A stretch of 64,000 nucleotides of DNA, taken from NCBI GenBank assembly GCA_963798325.1, contig CAWCSS010000001.1, positions 1 through 64,000 on the forward strand, given 5' to 3'. Under the pieces are notes generated by a model. That model made no database searches. It worked only from the letters and a program-made list of their open reading frames with translations, and was not told the origin of the DNA. This stretch comes from Solirubrobacter sp963798325. GTDB lineage: Bacteria > Actinomycetota > Thermoleophilia > Solirubrobacterales > Solirubrobacteraceae. Made by a program: the position numbers and the translations under genes. The number at the start of each line of letters is the position of its first letter. Positions within the stretch are counted from its first letter, which is position 1. Shown in pieces: positions 16,447 to 24,339 of the stretch.

Positions 16447-17163
16447 TCAGCGGCGTCTGAGCGTTACAAAGGTGCGGCCGGACAGCTGCCGCATGGCGGC
16501 CACGACGAAGCCGGCGCGCTTGGCGATGGCGGCCGCGTCATCGGCCCCGACGCGCGCCCAGCGGAACCACTCCGAGACCATCCCCGGCGCCTCGATGCGC
16601 ACCCGCACGCGCTTGGTGCGAGCACCCGGCGGGTCGGTCTCGACCACGATCTCGCCCGCGGGGTCCAGCAGCTCCCCGGCGCGCTTGAGCAGCGTCACCG
16701 GCGCCCCGCCGATGCCGATGTTGCCGTCCAGCAGCAGGATCGTCCGCCAGGTCCCGGCGCCGGGCACGTCCTCCCACAGCGAGCCGTTGATGACCAGCGC
16801 GCCGCGGTCGCGGGCCAGCGCCACCGCGGTCTCGGAGAGGTCGACGCCGAGGCCTTCCTTGCCGAGCTTGCGCAGCGCGGCCAGATGGCGTCCCGGCCCG
16901 CAGCCGAGGTCCAGCACCGGCCCCTTGACGTCGGTGAGGATCGCCGTGTCAACCGCGTCGGCGGGGGCGAGCCAGCGGTCGACCGGGAACGGCTCCAGGC
17001 GCCCGTCGGAGAGCCGGATGCGCCCGCCCGGCGCCGGGCCGGTGCCGGCCAGGTGCTGGGCGGCGGAGGCCAGCAGGCGCCCGTAGAGCGCGTCGGCGGG
17101 CAGCGGCGCTCGCCGCTCGACCGGGACGGTCTGCACGGTGAAGCGACGTTCGAGGGCGGTCAC
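16447..17163 (-). CDS. SAM-dependent methyltransferase
   Basis: 238 residues from the GTG at 17,163. Residues about 75-150 form a class I methyltransferase core: VLDLGCGPGRHLAALRKLG is motif I, GVDLSETAVALARDRG is motif II, and TILLLDGNIGIGG follows motif IV. The C-terminal part (RVRIEAPGMVSEWFRWARVG) is likely the substrate region. The start overlaps the stop of the DUF2064 glycosyltransferase (GTGA). This pairing recurs with DUF2064 and GT2 genes in actinobacteria. The substrate is unknown. Confidence 0.85.
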   Translation of the reverse strand: MTALERRFTVQTVPVERRAPLPADALYGRLLASAAQHLAGTGPAPGGRIRLSDGRLEPFPVDRWLAPADAVDTAILTDVKGPVLDLGCGPGRHLAALRKLGKEGLGVDLSETAVALARDRGALVINGSLWEDVPGAGTWRTILLLDGNIGIGGAPVTLLKRAGELLDPAGEIVVETDPPGARTKRVRVRIEAPGMVSEWFRWARVGADDAAAIAKRAGFVVAAMRQLSGRTFVTLRRR

Positions 17164-17789
17164 GCGGCCACCGCCTGCAGCGCCGCGACGGCGGCGGCGA
17201 AGCGCGTCGAGGGCGCCTCGGCGGCGACCTGGAGCGCGTCGTGGAAGGTATCGACGTCGGTCAAGGGTGGGAGGATCGCGGGGTTCAGCCCGAGCTCGGT
17301 CAGGCGGGCGAGCTGGAACGCACCGGTGTGGTCGGTGCTCATCGGGACGTGCTCGAACACGCGCGGGTCGGGATCGCGCAGGCCGATGCCCCAGTAGCCG
17401 CCGTCGGGCGTGGTGCCGATGGCCGAGTCGTGGTCCGTCAACGCGGCGAGACCGGCGTCGAGCTGTGCGGGCGTGACCTGCGGCGTGTCCATGCCGACCA
17501 GGAACGCGGGCTCGCCGACGTCGGCGAACGCCGCACCGAGCCGCTCGGCGAGGCCGTCGCCGTGCTGGGGGATGACCTCGAGGCCTTCCGGCAGCCACGG
17601 GCCGGGCCTGCCCTCGAGCACCACCACACGCCGCCCGGCGCCCGTCGCGGCCAGCGCGGCGGCGAGCGTGTCGCGCAGGGCGGCGCGCGCGAGCTCCGCT
17701 GCCTGCTGCGGCGTGCACGGCGGGCACAGCCGGGTCTTGACCCTTCCGGGGACCGGCGCTTTGGCAATCACGAGCAGGGCGGGGCGCAC
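17160..17789 (-). CDS. DUF2064/TIGR04282-family glycosyltransferase-like protein
   Basis: About 209 residues from the GTG at 17,789 (VRPALLVIAKAPVPGRVKTRLCPP). IAKAPVPGRVKTRL is the signature of this GT-A-fold family, together with LVGMDTPQVTPAQLDAGLAAL and IGTTPDGGYWGIGL. Family members are sometimes called rSAM/selenodomain-associated transferase 1 and have no settled substrate. It lies directly upstream of the methyltransferase with which it overlaps, and 49 bases from the GT2 gene on the same strand. Confidence 0.85.
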   Translation of the reverse strand: MRPALLVIAKAPVPGRVKTRLCPPCTPQQAAELARAALRDTLAAALAATGAGRRVVVLEGRPGPWLPEGLEVIPQHGDGLAERLGAAFADVGEPAFLVGMDTPQVTPAQLDAGLAALTDHDSAIGTTPDGGYWGIGLRDPDPRVFEHVPMSTDHTGAFQLARLTELGLNPAILPPLTDVDTFHDALQVAAEAPSTRFAAAVAALQAVAA

Positions 17790-17838
17790 AGTGGATGTAG
17801 CGTGCCCCACGCCGTTACGGATCACTCCGATCCCGCCT

Positions 17839-18483
17839 TCACCGTAAGACTCCTGTCATGTCCCGCACCGCGCGAACGGTGCCCTTCAGCGTCCCGGTGA
17901 CCTTCGAGCGGCCTTCGCGCGGGTGGTAGGAGACCGGCGTCTCCCCGATCCTCCAGCCCGCGTCGGCGGCGCGCAGGACCATCTCCAGCGGCCAGCCGAA
18001 GCGGCGGTCGAGGATCCCCAGGGCGAGCAGCGCCTCGCGCCGCGCGGCGCGCATCGGCCCGAGATCGCGCAGCGGGACCTTCGTCCGGCGCCGCAGCTCG
18101 AACGCCAGCACCGCGTTCGCCGCGCGGGCATGGGCGGGCCAGGCACCGCGGGTGACCGGGATGCGCGCGCCGAGCATCAGGTCCACGGCGGCGCCGGCCA
18201 CCGGGTCGGCGACCTTCGGCAGCTCGCCCGGATCGAACGACGCGTCGCAGTCCATGAAGCATACGACTTCGCTGCTCGCCGCGGTCAGCCCGGCGAAGCA
18301 GGCGGCGCCGAACCCAGGCGTCGCCTCGCGCACGACCCGCGCGCCGAGCTCGCGCGCGACGTCGCCGGACCCGTCGGTGGAGCCGTTGTCGACGACCAGC
18401 GCCCCGTAGCCCGCGGGCATCCGCTCGAGCACCCACGGGAGCGCCTCGCGCTCGTTGAGCACCGGCAGGACGACGTCGATCAC
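17839..18483 (-). CDS. Family 2 glycosyltransferase
   Basis: 214 residues from the GTG at 18,483. IDVVLPVLNEREALPWVLERM is followed by ALVVDNGSTDGSGDVAREL and VCFMDCDASFDPGEL, the nucleotide-sugar-binding and DXD-like segments of GT2 enzymes. LRDLGPMRAARREALLALGI and YHPREGRSKVTGT match the dolichyl-phosphate-sugar synthase subgroup. There are no membrane helices. It is probably a polyprenyl-phosphate sugar synthase supplying the surface sugar genes. It is divergent from the epimerase with 22 bases between starts. Confidence 0.85.
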   Translation of the reverse strand: MIDVVLPVLNEREALPWVLERMPAGYGALVVDNGSTDGSGDVARELGARVVREATPGFGAACFAGLTAASSEVVCFMDCDASFDPGELPKVADPVAGAAVDLMLGARIPVTRGAWPAHARAANAVLAFELRRRTKVPLRDLGPMRAARREALLALGILDRRFGWPLEMVLRAADAGWRIGETPVSYHPREGRSKVTGTLKGTVRAVRDMTGVLR

Positions 18484-18505
18484 GGCTGGGTAGTGTGGCG
18501 GCTCG

Positions 18506-19522
18506 ATGATTCTTGTGACCGGCGGTGCCGGGTTCATCGGCTCGCACATCGTCGACGCACTGCTTCAGGCGGGCGAAGCGGTGCGCGTGCTCGACGTGCT
18601 GCTGCCCGCCGCGCACCGTGAGCGGCCGGACTACCTGGACCCGCGCGCGGAGTTCATCGAGCGCGACGTGCGCGACGACGACGCGGTGGCCCGAGCGGTC
18701 AACGGCGTCAGCGCGGTCTGCCACCAGGCGGCGATGGTCGGGCTCGGCGTCGACCTCGACGACATCACCGAGTACGCCGCGATCAACGACCTCGGGACGG
18801 CGGTGCTGCTGCGGGCGCTGGCGCGCAAGCCGGTCCCGGTGGTGCTGGCGTCGAGCATGGTCGTCTACGGCGAGGGCCGCTATCGCTGTGCCGAGCACGG
18901 GATCGTGCGGCCCGGGCCGCGCGCCCCGGACGCGCTCGACGCCGGCCGGTTCGAGCCGCCCTGCCCGCGGTGCGGGCGCGCGCTGGAGGCCGAGGCGGTC
19001 CCGGAGGACGCGCCGCTTGACCCGCGCAACGTCTACGCGGCGACGAAGGTCGCGCAGGAGCACCTGTGCGCCGCCTACGCGCGCGAGACCGGCGCACCGG
19101 TGACCGCGCTGCGCTACCACAACGTCTACGGGCCGCGGATGCCGCGCGACACGCCCTACGCCGGCGTGGCGTCGATCTTCCGCTCGGCGCTGGAGGCCGG
19201 CCGGGTGCCGCGGGTGTTCGAGGACGGCAACCAGACGCGCGACTTCGTGCACGTCCGTGACGTCGCCCGCGCGAACGTCACCGCGTTGCGTGCGGGCACC
19301 CCAGGAGCGTTCAACGTCGCCTCCGGCACGCCGCGCAGCGTGGGCGAGATGGCCCGCACGCTCGCGCAGGGCGAGGTCGAGGTCACGGGCGAGTGGCGAG
19401 CGGGCGACGTGCGGCACGTGTTCGCGTCCCCGGACCGGGCTCGCGCCGAGCTCGGCTTCGGCGCCGTCGAGGACTTCGCGGCCGGCATGCGCGAGTTCCG
19501 CCAGGCGAAGCTGCGCTCCTGA
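18506..19522 (+). CDS. NAD-dependent sugar epimerase with an inserted zinc-ribbon-like loop
   Basis: 338 residues. MILVTGGAGFIGSHIVDALL is the Rossmann NAD site, SSMVVYGEG holds the catalytic Ser region, and YAATKVAQEHL is the YxxxK motif. Between them (residues about 130-165) is an insertion, YRCAEHG to PPCPRCGRALE, with four Cys in CxxxH and CPRCG patterns, a probable metal site. This form is known in dTDP-L-rhamnose 4-epimerase-like proteins, so that activity is the best guess. A TAGTGT box at 18,491-18,496 lies 9 bases before the ATG, suggesting a leaderless mRNA. Confidence 0.85.
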   Translation: MILVTGGAGFIGSHIVDALLQAGEAVRVLDVLLPAAHRERPDYLDPRAEFIERDVRDDDAVARAVNGVSAVCHQAAMVGLGVDLDDITEYAAINDLGTAVLLRALARKPVPVVLASSMVVYGEGRYRCAEHGIVRPGPRAPDALDAGRFEPPCPRCGRALEAEAVPEDAPLDPRNVYAATKVAQEHLCAAYARETGAPVTALRYHNVYGPRMPRDTPYAGVASIFRSALEAGRVPRVFEDGNQTRDFVHVRDVARANVTALRAGTPGAFNVASGTPRSVGEMARTLAQGEVEVTGEWRAGDVRHVFASPDRARAELGFGAVEDFAAGMREFRQAKLRS

Positions 19523-19525
19523 CGC

Positions 19526-20494
19526 TCAGCAGGTGATCTCGTCGAAGGCTTCGATCGGCTCGAAGCCCGCGGCCGCCAGCCACGCGTCGATCTCGTCGGC
19601 GACGGCCTCGCGCACGATCGTGTCCATGGCGCCCTTGAAGCGGGCGTCGACGCGCAGGTAGTCGAGCCGGACGCGCCGGAGCGTCTGCTCGCGGCCGTCG
19701 CCGCGCTTGAGCGCGCGGGAGGCGCGCAGGACGAGCCGGCGCATGGCCGCGTCGCCGCGCTTGGCGAGGTGGTAGTGACGGGCGACGCGCTTCGGCCACG
19801 GGCGGCGCTTCCCGCGTGTCTCCGTGACGTGCTCCGGGCCGGTGACGTAGGCGAGCCTTGCCCCGGCCGGCGACCAGATGGCCGCGGACGCCCCGCGCGT
19901 GTCGGGCTCGATCAGCGTCCGTGGCGGTTGGCCGGGCGCCGCGACGGCGAGGCCCGGGGCGGCCATCGAGCAGTCCTGCGCCGGCATGGGGAAGTAGCGC
20001 AGCGTCGTCCCGTCGGCGCTCCACAGCGCGTCGGTGGTGGCGGTGACCGGGATCGACGGCTGGCCCATGACGCCGATCGACCGGTCGAGCCGCAGCGCGA
20101 TCCGGCCGTCCGGGCTCCAGGCCGCGTCGGGGTACCAGTCCTTGGACGCGTACAGCGTGGTCAGCGCGCCGGTCGTGAGGTTCAGCCGCACGACGCGCGC
20201 GTTCGCGGTGGCGACGATCTCGGTGCCGTCGGGCGAGAACGCCTGCTCGGTGAACAGAAGATCGAAATCGCGCTTGATCAGCGGCGTGCCGGTGGCCGTG
20301 TCGTAGACCGTGAACCAGCCGCGATCTCGCCTTGAGGCGTGTTTCTCGCGACGTTCGTCGAGGCTCGCGCGGGAACGGGCTAGCGGTGGGGCGTGCGCGT
20401 GGGGCGCGCGGGCGTGCGATGGGGCGTTCCGCGGCGCGTCGTCAGCGGCGCGCCACGACGATCGCCGTGCCCGTCGCGGCGGCGCGCCGACCAC
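19526..20494 (-). CDS. TolB/WD40-like beta-propeller protein, N-terminus uncertain
   Basis: Up to 322 residues. From about 20,335 leftward the protein has propeller motifs FSPDGTEIVATANARVVRLNL, AAWSPDGRIALRLDRSIG, ALWSADGTTLRYF and AIWSPAGARLAYV, typical of PD40/TolB repeats. The C-terminal 80 residues are charged and helical, ending EAFDEITC. The first 50 residues in this frame are Arg-rich, overlap the next gene out of frame and show no signal peptide. A neighbouring frame reads NTPQGEIAAG just before GWFTVYD, so a start or frame problem near 20,330 is likely. The function is unknown. Confidence 0.6.
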   Translation of the reverse strand: MVGAPPRRARRSSWRAADDAPRNAPSHARAPHAHAPPLARSRASLDERREKHASRRDRGWFTVYDTATGTPLIKRDFDLLFTEQAFSPDGTEIVATANARVVRLNLTTGALTTLYASKDWYPDAAWSPDGRIALRLDRSIGVMGQPSIPVTATTDALWSADGTTLRYFPMPAQDCSMAAPGLAVAAPGQPPRTLIEPDTRGASAAIWSPAGARLAYVTGPEHVTETRGKRRPWPKRVARHYHLAKRGDAAMRRLVLRASRALKRGDGREQTLRRVRLDYLRVDARFKGAMDTIVREAVADEIDAWLAAAGFEPIEAFDEITC

Positions 20495-20700
20495 GGCTGG
20501 GACTCCGGCAGCGGCAGGCGCAGACCGCCCGGGCCGCAGGGCTCCTCGGGCTCGCGCCCGTCGTCCTTGCCACGGCGGAAATCGTCGCCGTCATCGTCGT
20601 CGTCGTCACGCAGGCGGAAGAACCACACCAGCCACACGACGAGGGCTCCGACGTCGAAGACTCGGAGACCAACCATGAAGATCCAGCCCTCCAGCGACAC
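20380..20700 (-). CDS. Small membrane protein with acidic and Arg-rich tail
   Basis: 106 residues. MSLEGWIFMVGLRVFDVGALVVWLVWFFRLRDDDDDDGDDF gives one hydrophobic helix followed by a poly-Asp stretch, then a Pro/Arg-rich tail. The pattern recurs as an unnamed small protein in related actinobacteria as far as I recall. Its 3' part overlaps the N-terminal region assigned to the propeller gene by about 115 bases. One of the two boundaries is therefore probably wrong, more likely that of the propeller gene. Confidence 0.6.
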   Translation of the reverse strand: MSLEGWIFMVGLRVFDVGALVVWLVWFFRLRDDDDDDGDDFRRGKDDGREPEEPCGPGGLRLPLPESQPWSARRRDGHGDRRGAPLTTRRGTPHRTPARPTRTPHR

Positions 20701-20733
20701 GCAGGCAAAGACTAGGCCAGATCGCTCGCTCTG

Positions 20734-21702
20734 TCATCCCCCGAGCCAGTTCTCGATCAGACGACGGGCGATCGCCAGCCGGGGCGGGAGCGCGAGCGCG
20801 CCGCCCGGGTCGCCGGGAACCCCCCAGTTGTCGCTTTCTGGGAGCGCCGCGGCGGCGGCCAACTCGGCGCGCGTGAACCAGCGCACGTCCTGCAGCTCCT
20901 GGTCGCGGATGGTCGGCTCGCCCGACACGTAGACCGCGTTGAAGCCCAGCATCAGGCTCATCGGGAACGGCCAGGGCTGCGAGGAGATGTAGTCGATGCG
21001 CCCGACGGTCACGCCGGACTCCTCGAGCACCTCGCGAGCGACCGCGGACTCCAGCGCCTCGCCCGGCTCGACGAAGCCCGCGAGCGCCGAGTAGCGGCCC
21101 GTCGGCCACGCCGCCTGGCGGCCGAGCATCACCCGGTCGCCGTCGGTCACGAGCATGATCACCACCGGGTCGGTGCGCGGGTGATGCTCGCTCTTGCAGT
21201 TCGGGCACAGACGCGTCAGGCCGCCCTCGACGAGGTCGCTCGGGTGCCCGCAGGCGCTGCAGTAGCGATGCCGGCGGTGCCAGTTCAGCAGCGCGCTGGC
21301 GTAGGCGGCGAGCCCGCCCTCCGCCTGATCGAGGCGGCTGACGGCCTGCCGGAGCCCGACGCGCCCCTGGCGCTCGGGGGGCGGCTCGCCGCGGACGCCG
21401 CCGGCACCGACCATCGGCGCGCGCCCGTCGCGCGGCGGGTCCTCGTCGACGGCGTAGAGCGGGCCGTGGGGGTCGAGGCCGAGCAGGATCGGCTCGTGGC
21501 CGTTGAGCTCGGCCAGCGGCACACGCTCCAGCGCGTCGCCGTCCAGGCGCAGCCCGTGGTCGCCCGCCACGACCGCGCGAGCGCTCGGGCTCGCCTGCTG
21601 CTCACGCAACCAGGCGTCGTCGCGGCGGCGCGAGTCTCCGACGCGGTCGAGCGTCGCTCCCGAAAAGGCGTTCTCCACGGTGCTGGACACTAGTCGGCCC
21701 AC
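20734..21702 (-). CDS. nudC: NADH pyrophosphatase NudC
   Basis: 322 residues. It hydrolyses NAD(H) to NMN(H) and AMP and can remove NAD caps from RNA. The zinc ribbon is YCSACGHPSDLVEGGLTRLCPNC (four Cys). The Nudix box is GFVEPGEALESAVAREVLEESGV, matching GX5EX7REUXEEXGU. The NudC-specific SQPWPFPMSLM follows directly. The N-terminal 180 residues are the usual variable domain. It is divergent from the TipA-like regulator. It is also one of several genes in the window that touch NAD metabolism. Confidence 0.93.
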   Translation of the reverse strand: MGRLVSSTVENAFSGATLDRVGDSRRRDDAWLREQQASPSARAVVAGDHGLRLDGDALERVPLAELNGHEPILLGLDPHGPLYAVDEDPPRDGRAPMVGAGGVRGEPPPERQGRVGLRQAVSRLDQAEGGLAAYASALLNWHRRHRYCSACGHPSDLVEGGLTRLCPNCKSEHHPRTDPVVIMLVTDGDRVMLGRQAAWPTGRYSALAGFVEPGEALESAVAREVLEESGVTVGRIDYISSQPWPFPMSLMLGFNAVYVSGEPTIRDQELQDVRWFTRAELAAAAALPESDNWGVPGDPGGALALPPRLAIARRLIENWLGG

Positions 21703-21731
21703 GCGCGCGAGCGTCTACGCGCCACATACGC

Positions 21732-21762
21732 TTGAACCTCACGTAACGTGAGGGCCTAGCGT
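21732..21762 (+). promoter_or_regulatory. MerR-class promoter with 19-bp spacer and perfect operator
   Basis: TTGAAC (21,732-21,737) and TAGCGT (21,757-21,762) are 19 bp apart, the stretched spacing that MerR proteins correct by twisting DNA. The spacer is filled by CCTCACGT-A-ACGTGAGG (21,737-21,753), a perfect inverted repeat. The gene starts 10 bases after the -10 box, so the message is nearly leaderless and the regulator probably controls itself. Confidence 0.75.
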
Positions 21763-21772
21763 GACGCTCAGG

Positions 21773-22474
21773 ATGACCGTCGGAGAACTCGCCTCGGCCT
21801 CGGGCCTGACCGTGCGCACCCTGCACCACTGGGACGAGATCGGGCTGCTGCGGCCCGCCGAGCGCTCCGGCGCCGGCCACCGGCGCTACTCGTCCGCGGA
21901 CGTCGCACGGCTCTACCGGATCGTCGCGCTGCGGCGGCTCGGGATGTCGCTCGACGACGTGGGCGCGGCCCTGGAGGCGGAGGGTCCGGACCTCCGCGCC
22001 GCGGTCGCCGCGCACCGGCTGCGGGTCAAGCTCCAGCTCGCGCGGCTACGGCGGCTCGACGGCATCCTCGACGCGCTCGTCGATCTCGACGAGCCGTCGA
22101 CCGACCTGATCATCGACGCCATCGAGGTGATGACGATGTCCGAGCAGTACTACACCCCCGAGCAGCTCGAGCAGCTCGAAACGCGCCGCAACGAACTGGG
22201 CGAGGAGGGGATGGCCAAGGCCCAGCGCGACTGGGCCGACCTGATCGCCGAGATGGACGCGGAGCGCGCGGCGGGGACGGACGTGCGCGATCCGCGCGTG
22301 CAGGCGCTGGCCGAGCGCTGGCAGGCGCTGATCCAGGCGTTCACCGGCGGCGACGCGGGGATCACCGCGTCGCTGAAGCGCATGTACGACCAGGAGGGAG
22401 CGCCGAAGGCCTCGCGCGGCGCGATGTCGCCGGAGCTCTCCGAGTACGTCCAGCGGGTGATGGCGGCGCGCTAA
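21773..22474 (+). CDS. MerR-family regulator with TipAS-like ligand domain
   Basis: 233 residues from the ATG at 21,773. The GTG at 21,761 overlaps the -10 box and was rejected. Residues 1-70 are the MerR DNA-binding domain (TVGELASASGLTVRTLHHWDEIGLL, RRYSSADVARLYRIVALRRLGMSL). A helix follows, then residues about 120-233 (YTPEQLEQLETRRNELGEEG to YVQRVMAAR) resemble the TipAS domain that binds thiopeptide-like antibiotics. No target gene other than itself is apparent, since the next gene is convergent. Confidence 0.88.
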   Translation: MTVGELASASGLTVRTLHHWDEIGLLRPAERSGAGHRRYSSADVARLYRIVALRRLGMSLDDVGAALEAEGPDLRAAVAAHRLRVKLQLARLRRLDGILDALVDLDEPSTDLIIDAIEVMTMSEQYYTPEQLEQLETRRNELGEEGMAKAQRDWADLIAEMDAERAAGTDVRDPRVQALAERWQALIQAFTGGDAGITASLKRMYDQEGAPKASRGAMSPELSEYVQRVMAAR

Positions 22475-22677
22475 TCCTCCAGGCGGAAGCCGATCTTGAG
22501 CGTGACCTGGGTGTAGGTCTTGCCCTCGGCGAACCCGCCGCGGATGCCCACCACCTCGAACCAGTCGATGTTGCGCAGCGTCTTGCCGGCCTTGGCCAGG
22601 GCGTTGTCGATCGACTGCTGGACCCCGGACTCCGAAGACCCGGTGATCTCGACGGACTTGTACACGTGATCGCTCAT
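22471..22677 (-). CDS. Dodecin flavoprotein
   Basis: 68 residues. MSDHVYKSVEITGSSESGVQQSIDNALAKAGKT, then LRNIDWFEVVGIRGGF and YTQVTLKIGFRLED cover the whole dodecin fold. The Trp in DWFEV is the residue that stacks on the flavin, and the Q in YTQV is also conserved. Dodecins form hollow 12-mers that store flavin or CoA-related ligands. The start at 22,677 was preferred over 22,695 because the family begins this way. The stop overlaps that of the MerR gene. Confidence 0.93.
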   Translation of the reverse strand: MSDHVYKSVEITGSSESGVQQSIDNALAKAGKTLRNIDWFEVVGIRGGFAEGKTYTQVTLKIGFRLED

Positions 22678-22725
22678 GGCGGGCGGTGATACCACCGCCC
22701 GCCGCCGCGTGCGTTCTGGACGCGG

Positions 22726-23046
22726 TCAGCGAGCTTCTTCGTCGGGCAGTTCGTCCAGGACGCCGAGCAGCTCGCCCACGCGGCACACCAGCAGGCGCTC
22801 CTCGTCGACCTCGACCCAGGCGCCCGCGCTGGCGGGGAAGACCACGTGGTCGCCGCGCTTGACCGGCATGCCGATCCCCGCGCTCTCCCACCAGTCCAGG
22901 CCCGGGCCGACGGCGAGGATGATCCCGTGCTGCGGCGGCGGCTCATGCGTGCCCGCGGGCACGAGCAGGCCGGACTGCCGGATGCGATCGGGCTCGAGCT
23001 CCTTGACGACAACGCGGTCAAAGAGCGGGCGGAGGAAGTGGCGCAC
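22726..23046 (-). CDS. Stand-alone GroES-like co-chaperonin
   Basis: 106 residues from a GTG. LRPLFDRVVVKELEPDRIRQSGLLVPAGTHEPPPQHGIILAVGPG matches the GroES beta-barrel and mobile loop, and VKRGDHVVFPASAG matches the second half. The usual IVLPDTAKEKP loop is altered to LLVPAGTHEPP, and the C-terminus is longer. No groEL is adjacent, so this is a paralogue, perhaps a specialised partner of a groEL elsewhere. Confidence 0.85.
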   Translation of the reverse strand: MRHFLRPLFDRVVVKELEPDRIRQSGLLVPAGTHEPPPQHGIILAVGPGLDWWESAGIGMPVKRGDHVVFPASAGAWVEVDEERLLVCRVGELLGVLDELPDEEAR

Positions 23047-23056
23047 CGCTATGAGC

Positions 23057-23587
23057 CTACGAGCGCGGCGGCGGCATCGTCAGATCCAGCTCGTCACCGG
23101 CGATGGCGAGGTGGGTGCCGGCCAGCTCCAGGTGCGCGAACGGGCTGTCGTACGGGATCTCGAGCTTGACCAGCGCGGGCGCGGCCTTGATGCGCGCGAT
23201 GCCCAGCGTGTCGCCCATCGAGCTCGTGATCGGCGTCGGCAGCGGGACGCGGATCATCCCGCGGCGGCGGCGGATCTTCGCGTGCAGCAGGGTGACCTCG
23301 CCCTGGCGGGCGGTGAAGCGGTCGCGCTCGTACTCGAACGTCGCCAGCTCCTTCGGCAGGCCCCAGATGTGGATGCCGCCCCGCATCGAGCGCTCGTCAT
23401 CGACGTAGATGTGGCTGATCACCATCCCGTGCGACGTCGCGTGGCTGAAGACGATCAGCTCGCGGTAGGCGAGCGTGCCGCCGGTGTAGTTGGCCAGCAT
23501 CACCCCGCCGATCTGGCGGCCGGGGGTGCGGGCGGGGACGACGATCAGTTCGCCTTGGAGGCGCCAGGGCGCTTCGGGATAAGCCAT
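23057..23587 (-). CDS. Acetoacetate-decarboxylase-like protein
   Basis: 176 residues from the ATG at 23,587. The segments APWRLQGELIVVPARTPGRQIGGVMLANYTGGTLAYRELIVF and HIYVDDERSMRGGIHIWGLPKELATFEYE resemble the acetoacetate decarboxylase superfamily (ADC, PF06314). That family uses a Lys Schiff base in true decarboxylases, and members in actinobacteria often have unknown substrates. Here the stretch WGLPKELATFE contains a Lys at the equivalent place, but I cannot confirm catalysis. The start overlaps the end of the upstream membrane protein by 43 bases. Confidence 0.65.
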   Translation of the reverse strand: MAYPEAPWRLQGELIVVPARTPGRQIGGVMLANYTGGTLAYRELIVFSHATSHGMVISHIYVDDERSMRGGIHIWGLPKELATFEYERDRFTARQGEVTLLHAKIRRRRGMIRVPLPTPITSSMGDTLGIARIKAAPALVKLEIPYDSPFAHLELAGTHLAIAGDELDLTMPPPRS

Positions 23588-24327
23588 AGGAGCGCGGTGG
23601 CGACCGCGATCGGCACCGTGGCCGGGAGCGTATTGAAGTGCAGGAACAGCAGGTCCCAGAGGATGCTGAGGATCAGCACCAGCGCGGCCGCGGGAAGCTG
23701 CCTCTGGCGTTCGGCGGCAAGGACGCCGCCGAGCACGCCGGCGACGAAGACGTCGCCGTAGCCCATGCTCGCGTAGTGCAGGTCGAGGTACTGCAGCTGT
23801 GGCGCGCCCTGGACGGGGACGGCGGCGTTGAGCGTCGCGTTGGGGCCTTGGAGCTTCTCGGTGAAGACCAGGTAGGCGTCGATGCCCGCCATCGTGATGA
23901 TCCCGAGCCGCAGCCACAGGCCGGGCACCAGGCCGGCCAGCAGGCGGCCGACGGTGGCGGCGCTGAGCGCGGTCAGCGCAGCCGCGGCGGCGTCGCCCGC
24001 GAGCGTGCCGGTCTCCGTCCAGGCGAGGACGAAGAGCGCCGCGCCGATCAGCGCGTACGGCGGCTTGGCGCCGCGGATCGCCCACCCGAGGGCGAGCATC
24101 GCGCCGATCGGGACGAGGATCAGCGCGATCCACGTGATCCCGTCGGCGACCTGCGGGATCGCGGCGATCGCGGCGACGACGATCGCGATGCTCAGCGGCA
24201 GGATCAGCGCCCAGCCGGGCCCCTTGAGGCGGTCCAGGAACCGCGGCATCCCCGCTCCCGTGCAGGCGACGAGGCCCGCCTGGGCGAGGAGCAGGAAACT
24301 GTTGGCGATGATGAATTCCCGGCTCAC
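23545..24327 (-). CDS. Multi-span membrane protein, candidate GxGD (presenilin-like) aspartyl protease
   Basis: 260 residues with about eight or nine hydrophobic segments. Asp150 lies inside a helix (IITMAGIDAYLVF). The next helix after a polar loop carries GYGD at 189-192 (YASMGYGDVFVAGVLGGVLA), and LPATVP stands near the end (234-239). An Asp in one helix, GxGD in the next, and a PAL-like turn in the last is the order found in presenilins and signal peptide peptidases. The similarity is by motif only. A plain transporter or an unrelated GYGD, as in potassium channel filters, remains possible, though there is no TVGYGD pore loop. It overlaps the ADC-like gene. Confidence 0.6.
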   Translation of the reverse strand: MSREFIIANSFLLLAQAGLVACTGAGMPRFLDRLKGPGWALILPLSIAIVVAAIAAIPQVADGITWIALILVPIGAMLALGWAIRGAKPPYALIGAALFVLAWTETGTLAGDAAAAALTALSAATVGRLLAGLVPGLWLRLGIITMAGIDAYLVFTEKLQGPNATLNAAVPVQGAPQLQYLDLHYASMGYGDVFVAGVLGGVLAAERQRQLPAAALVLILSILWDLLFLHFNTLPATVPIAVATALLWLIPKRPGASKAN

Positions 24328-24339
24328 GGCGGTTCAAGG

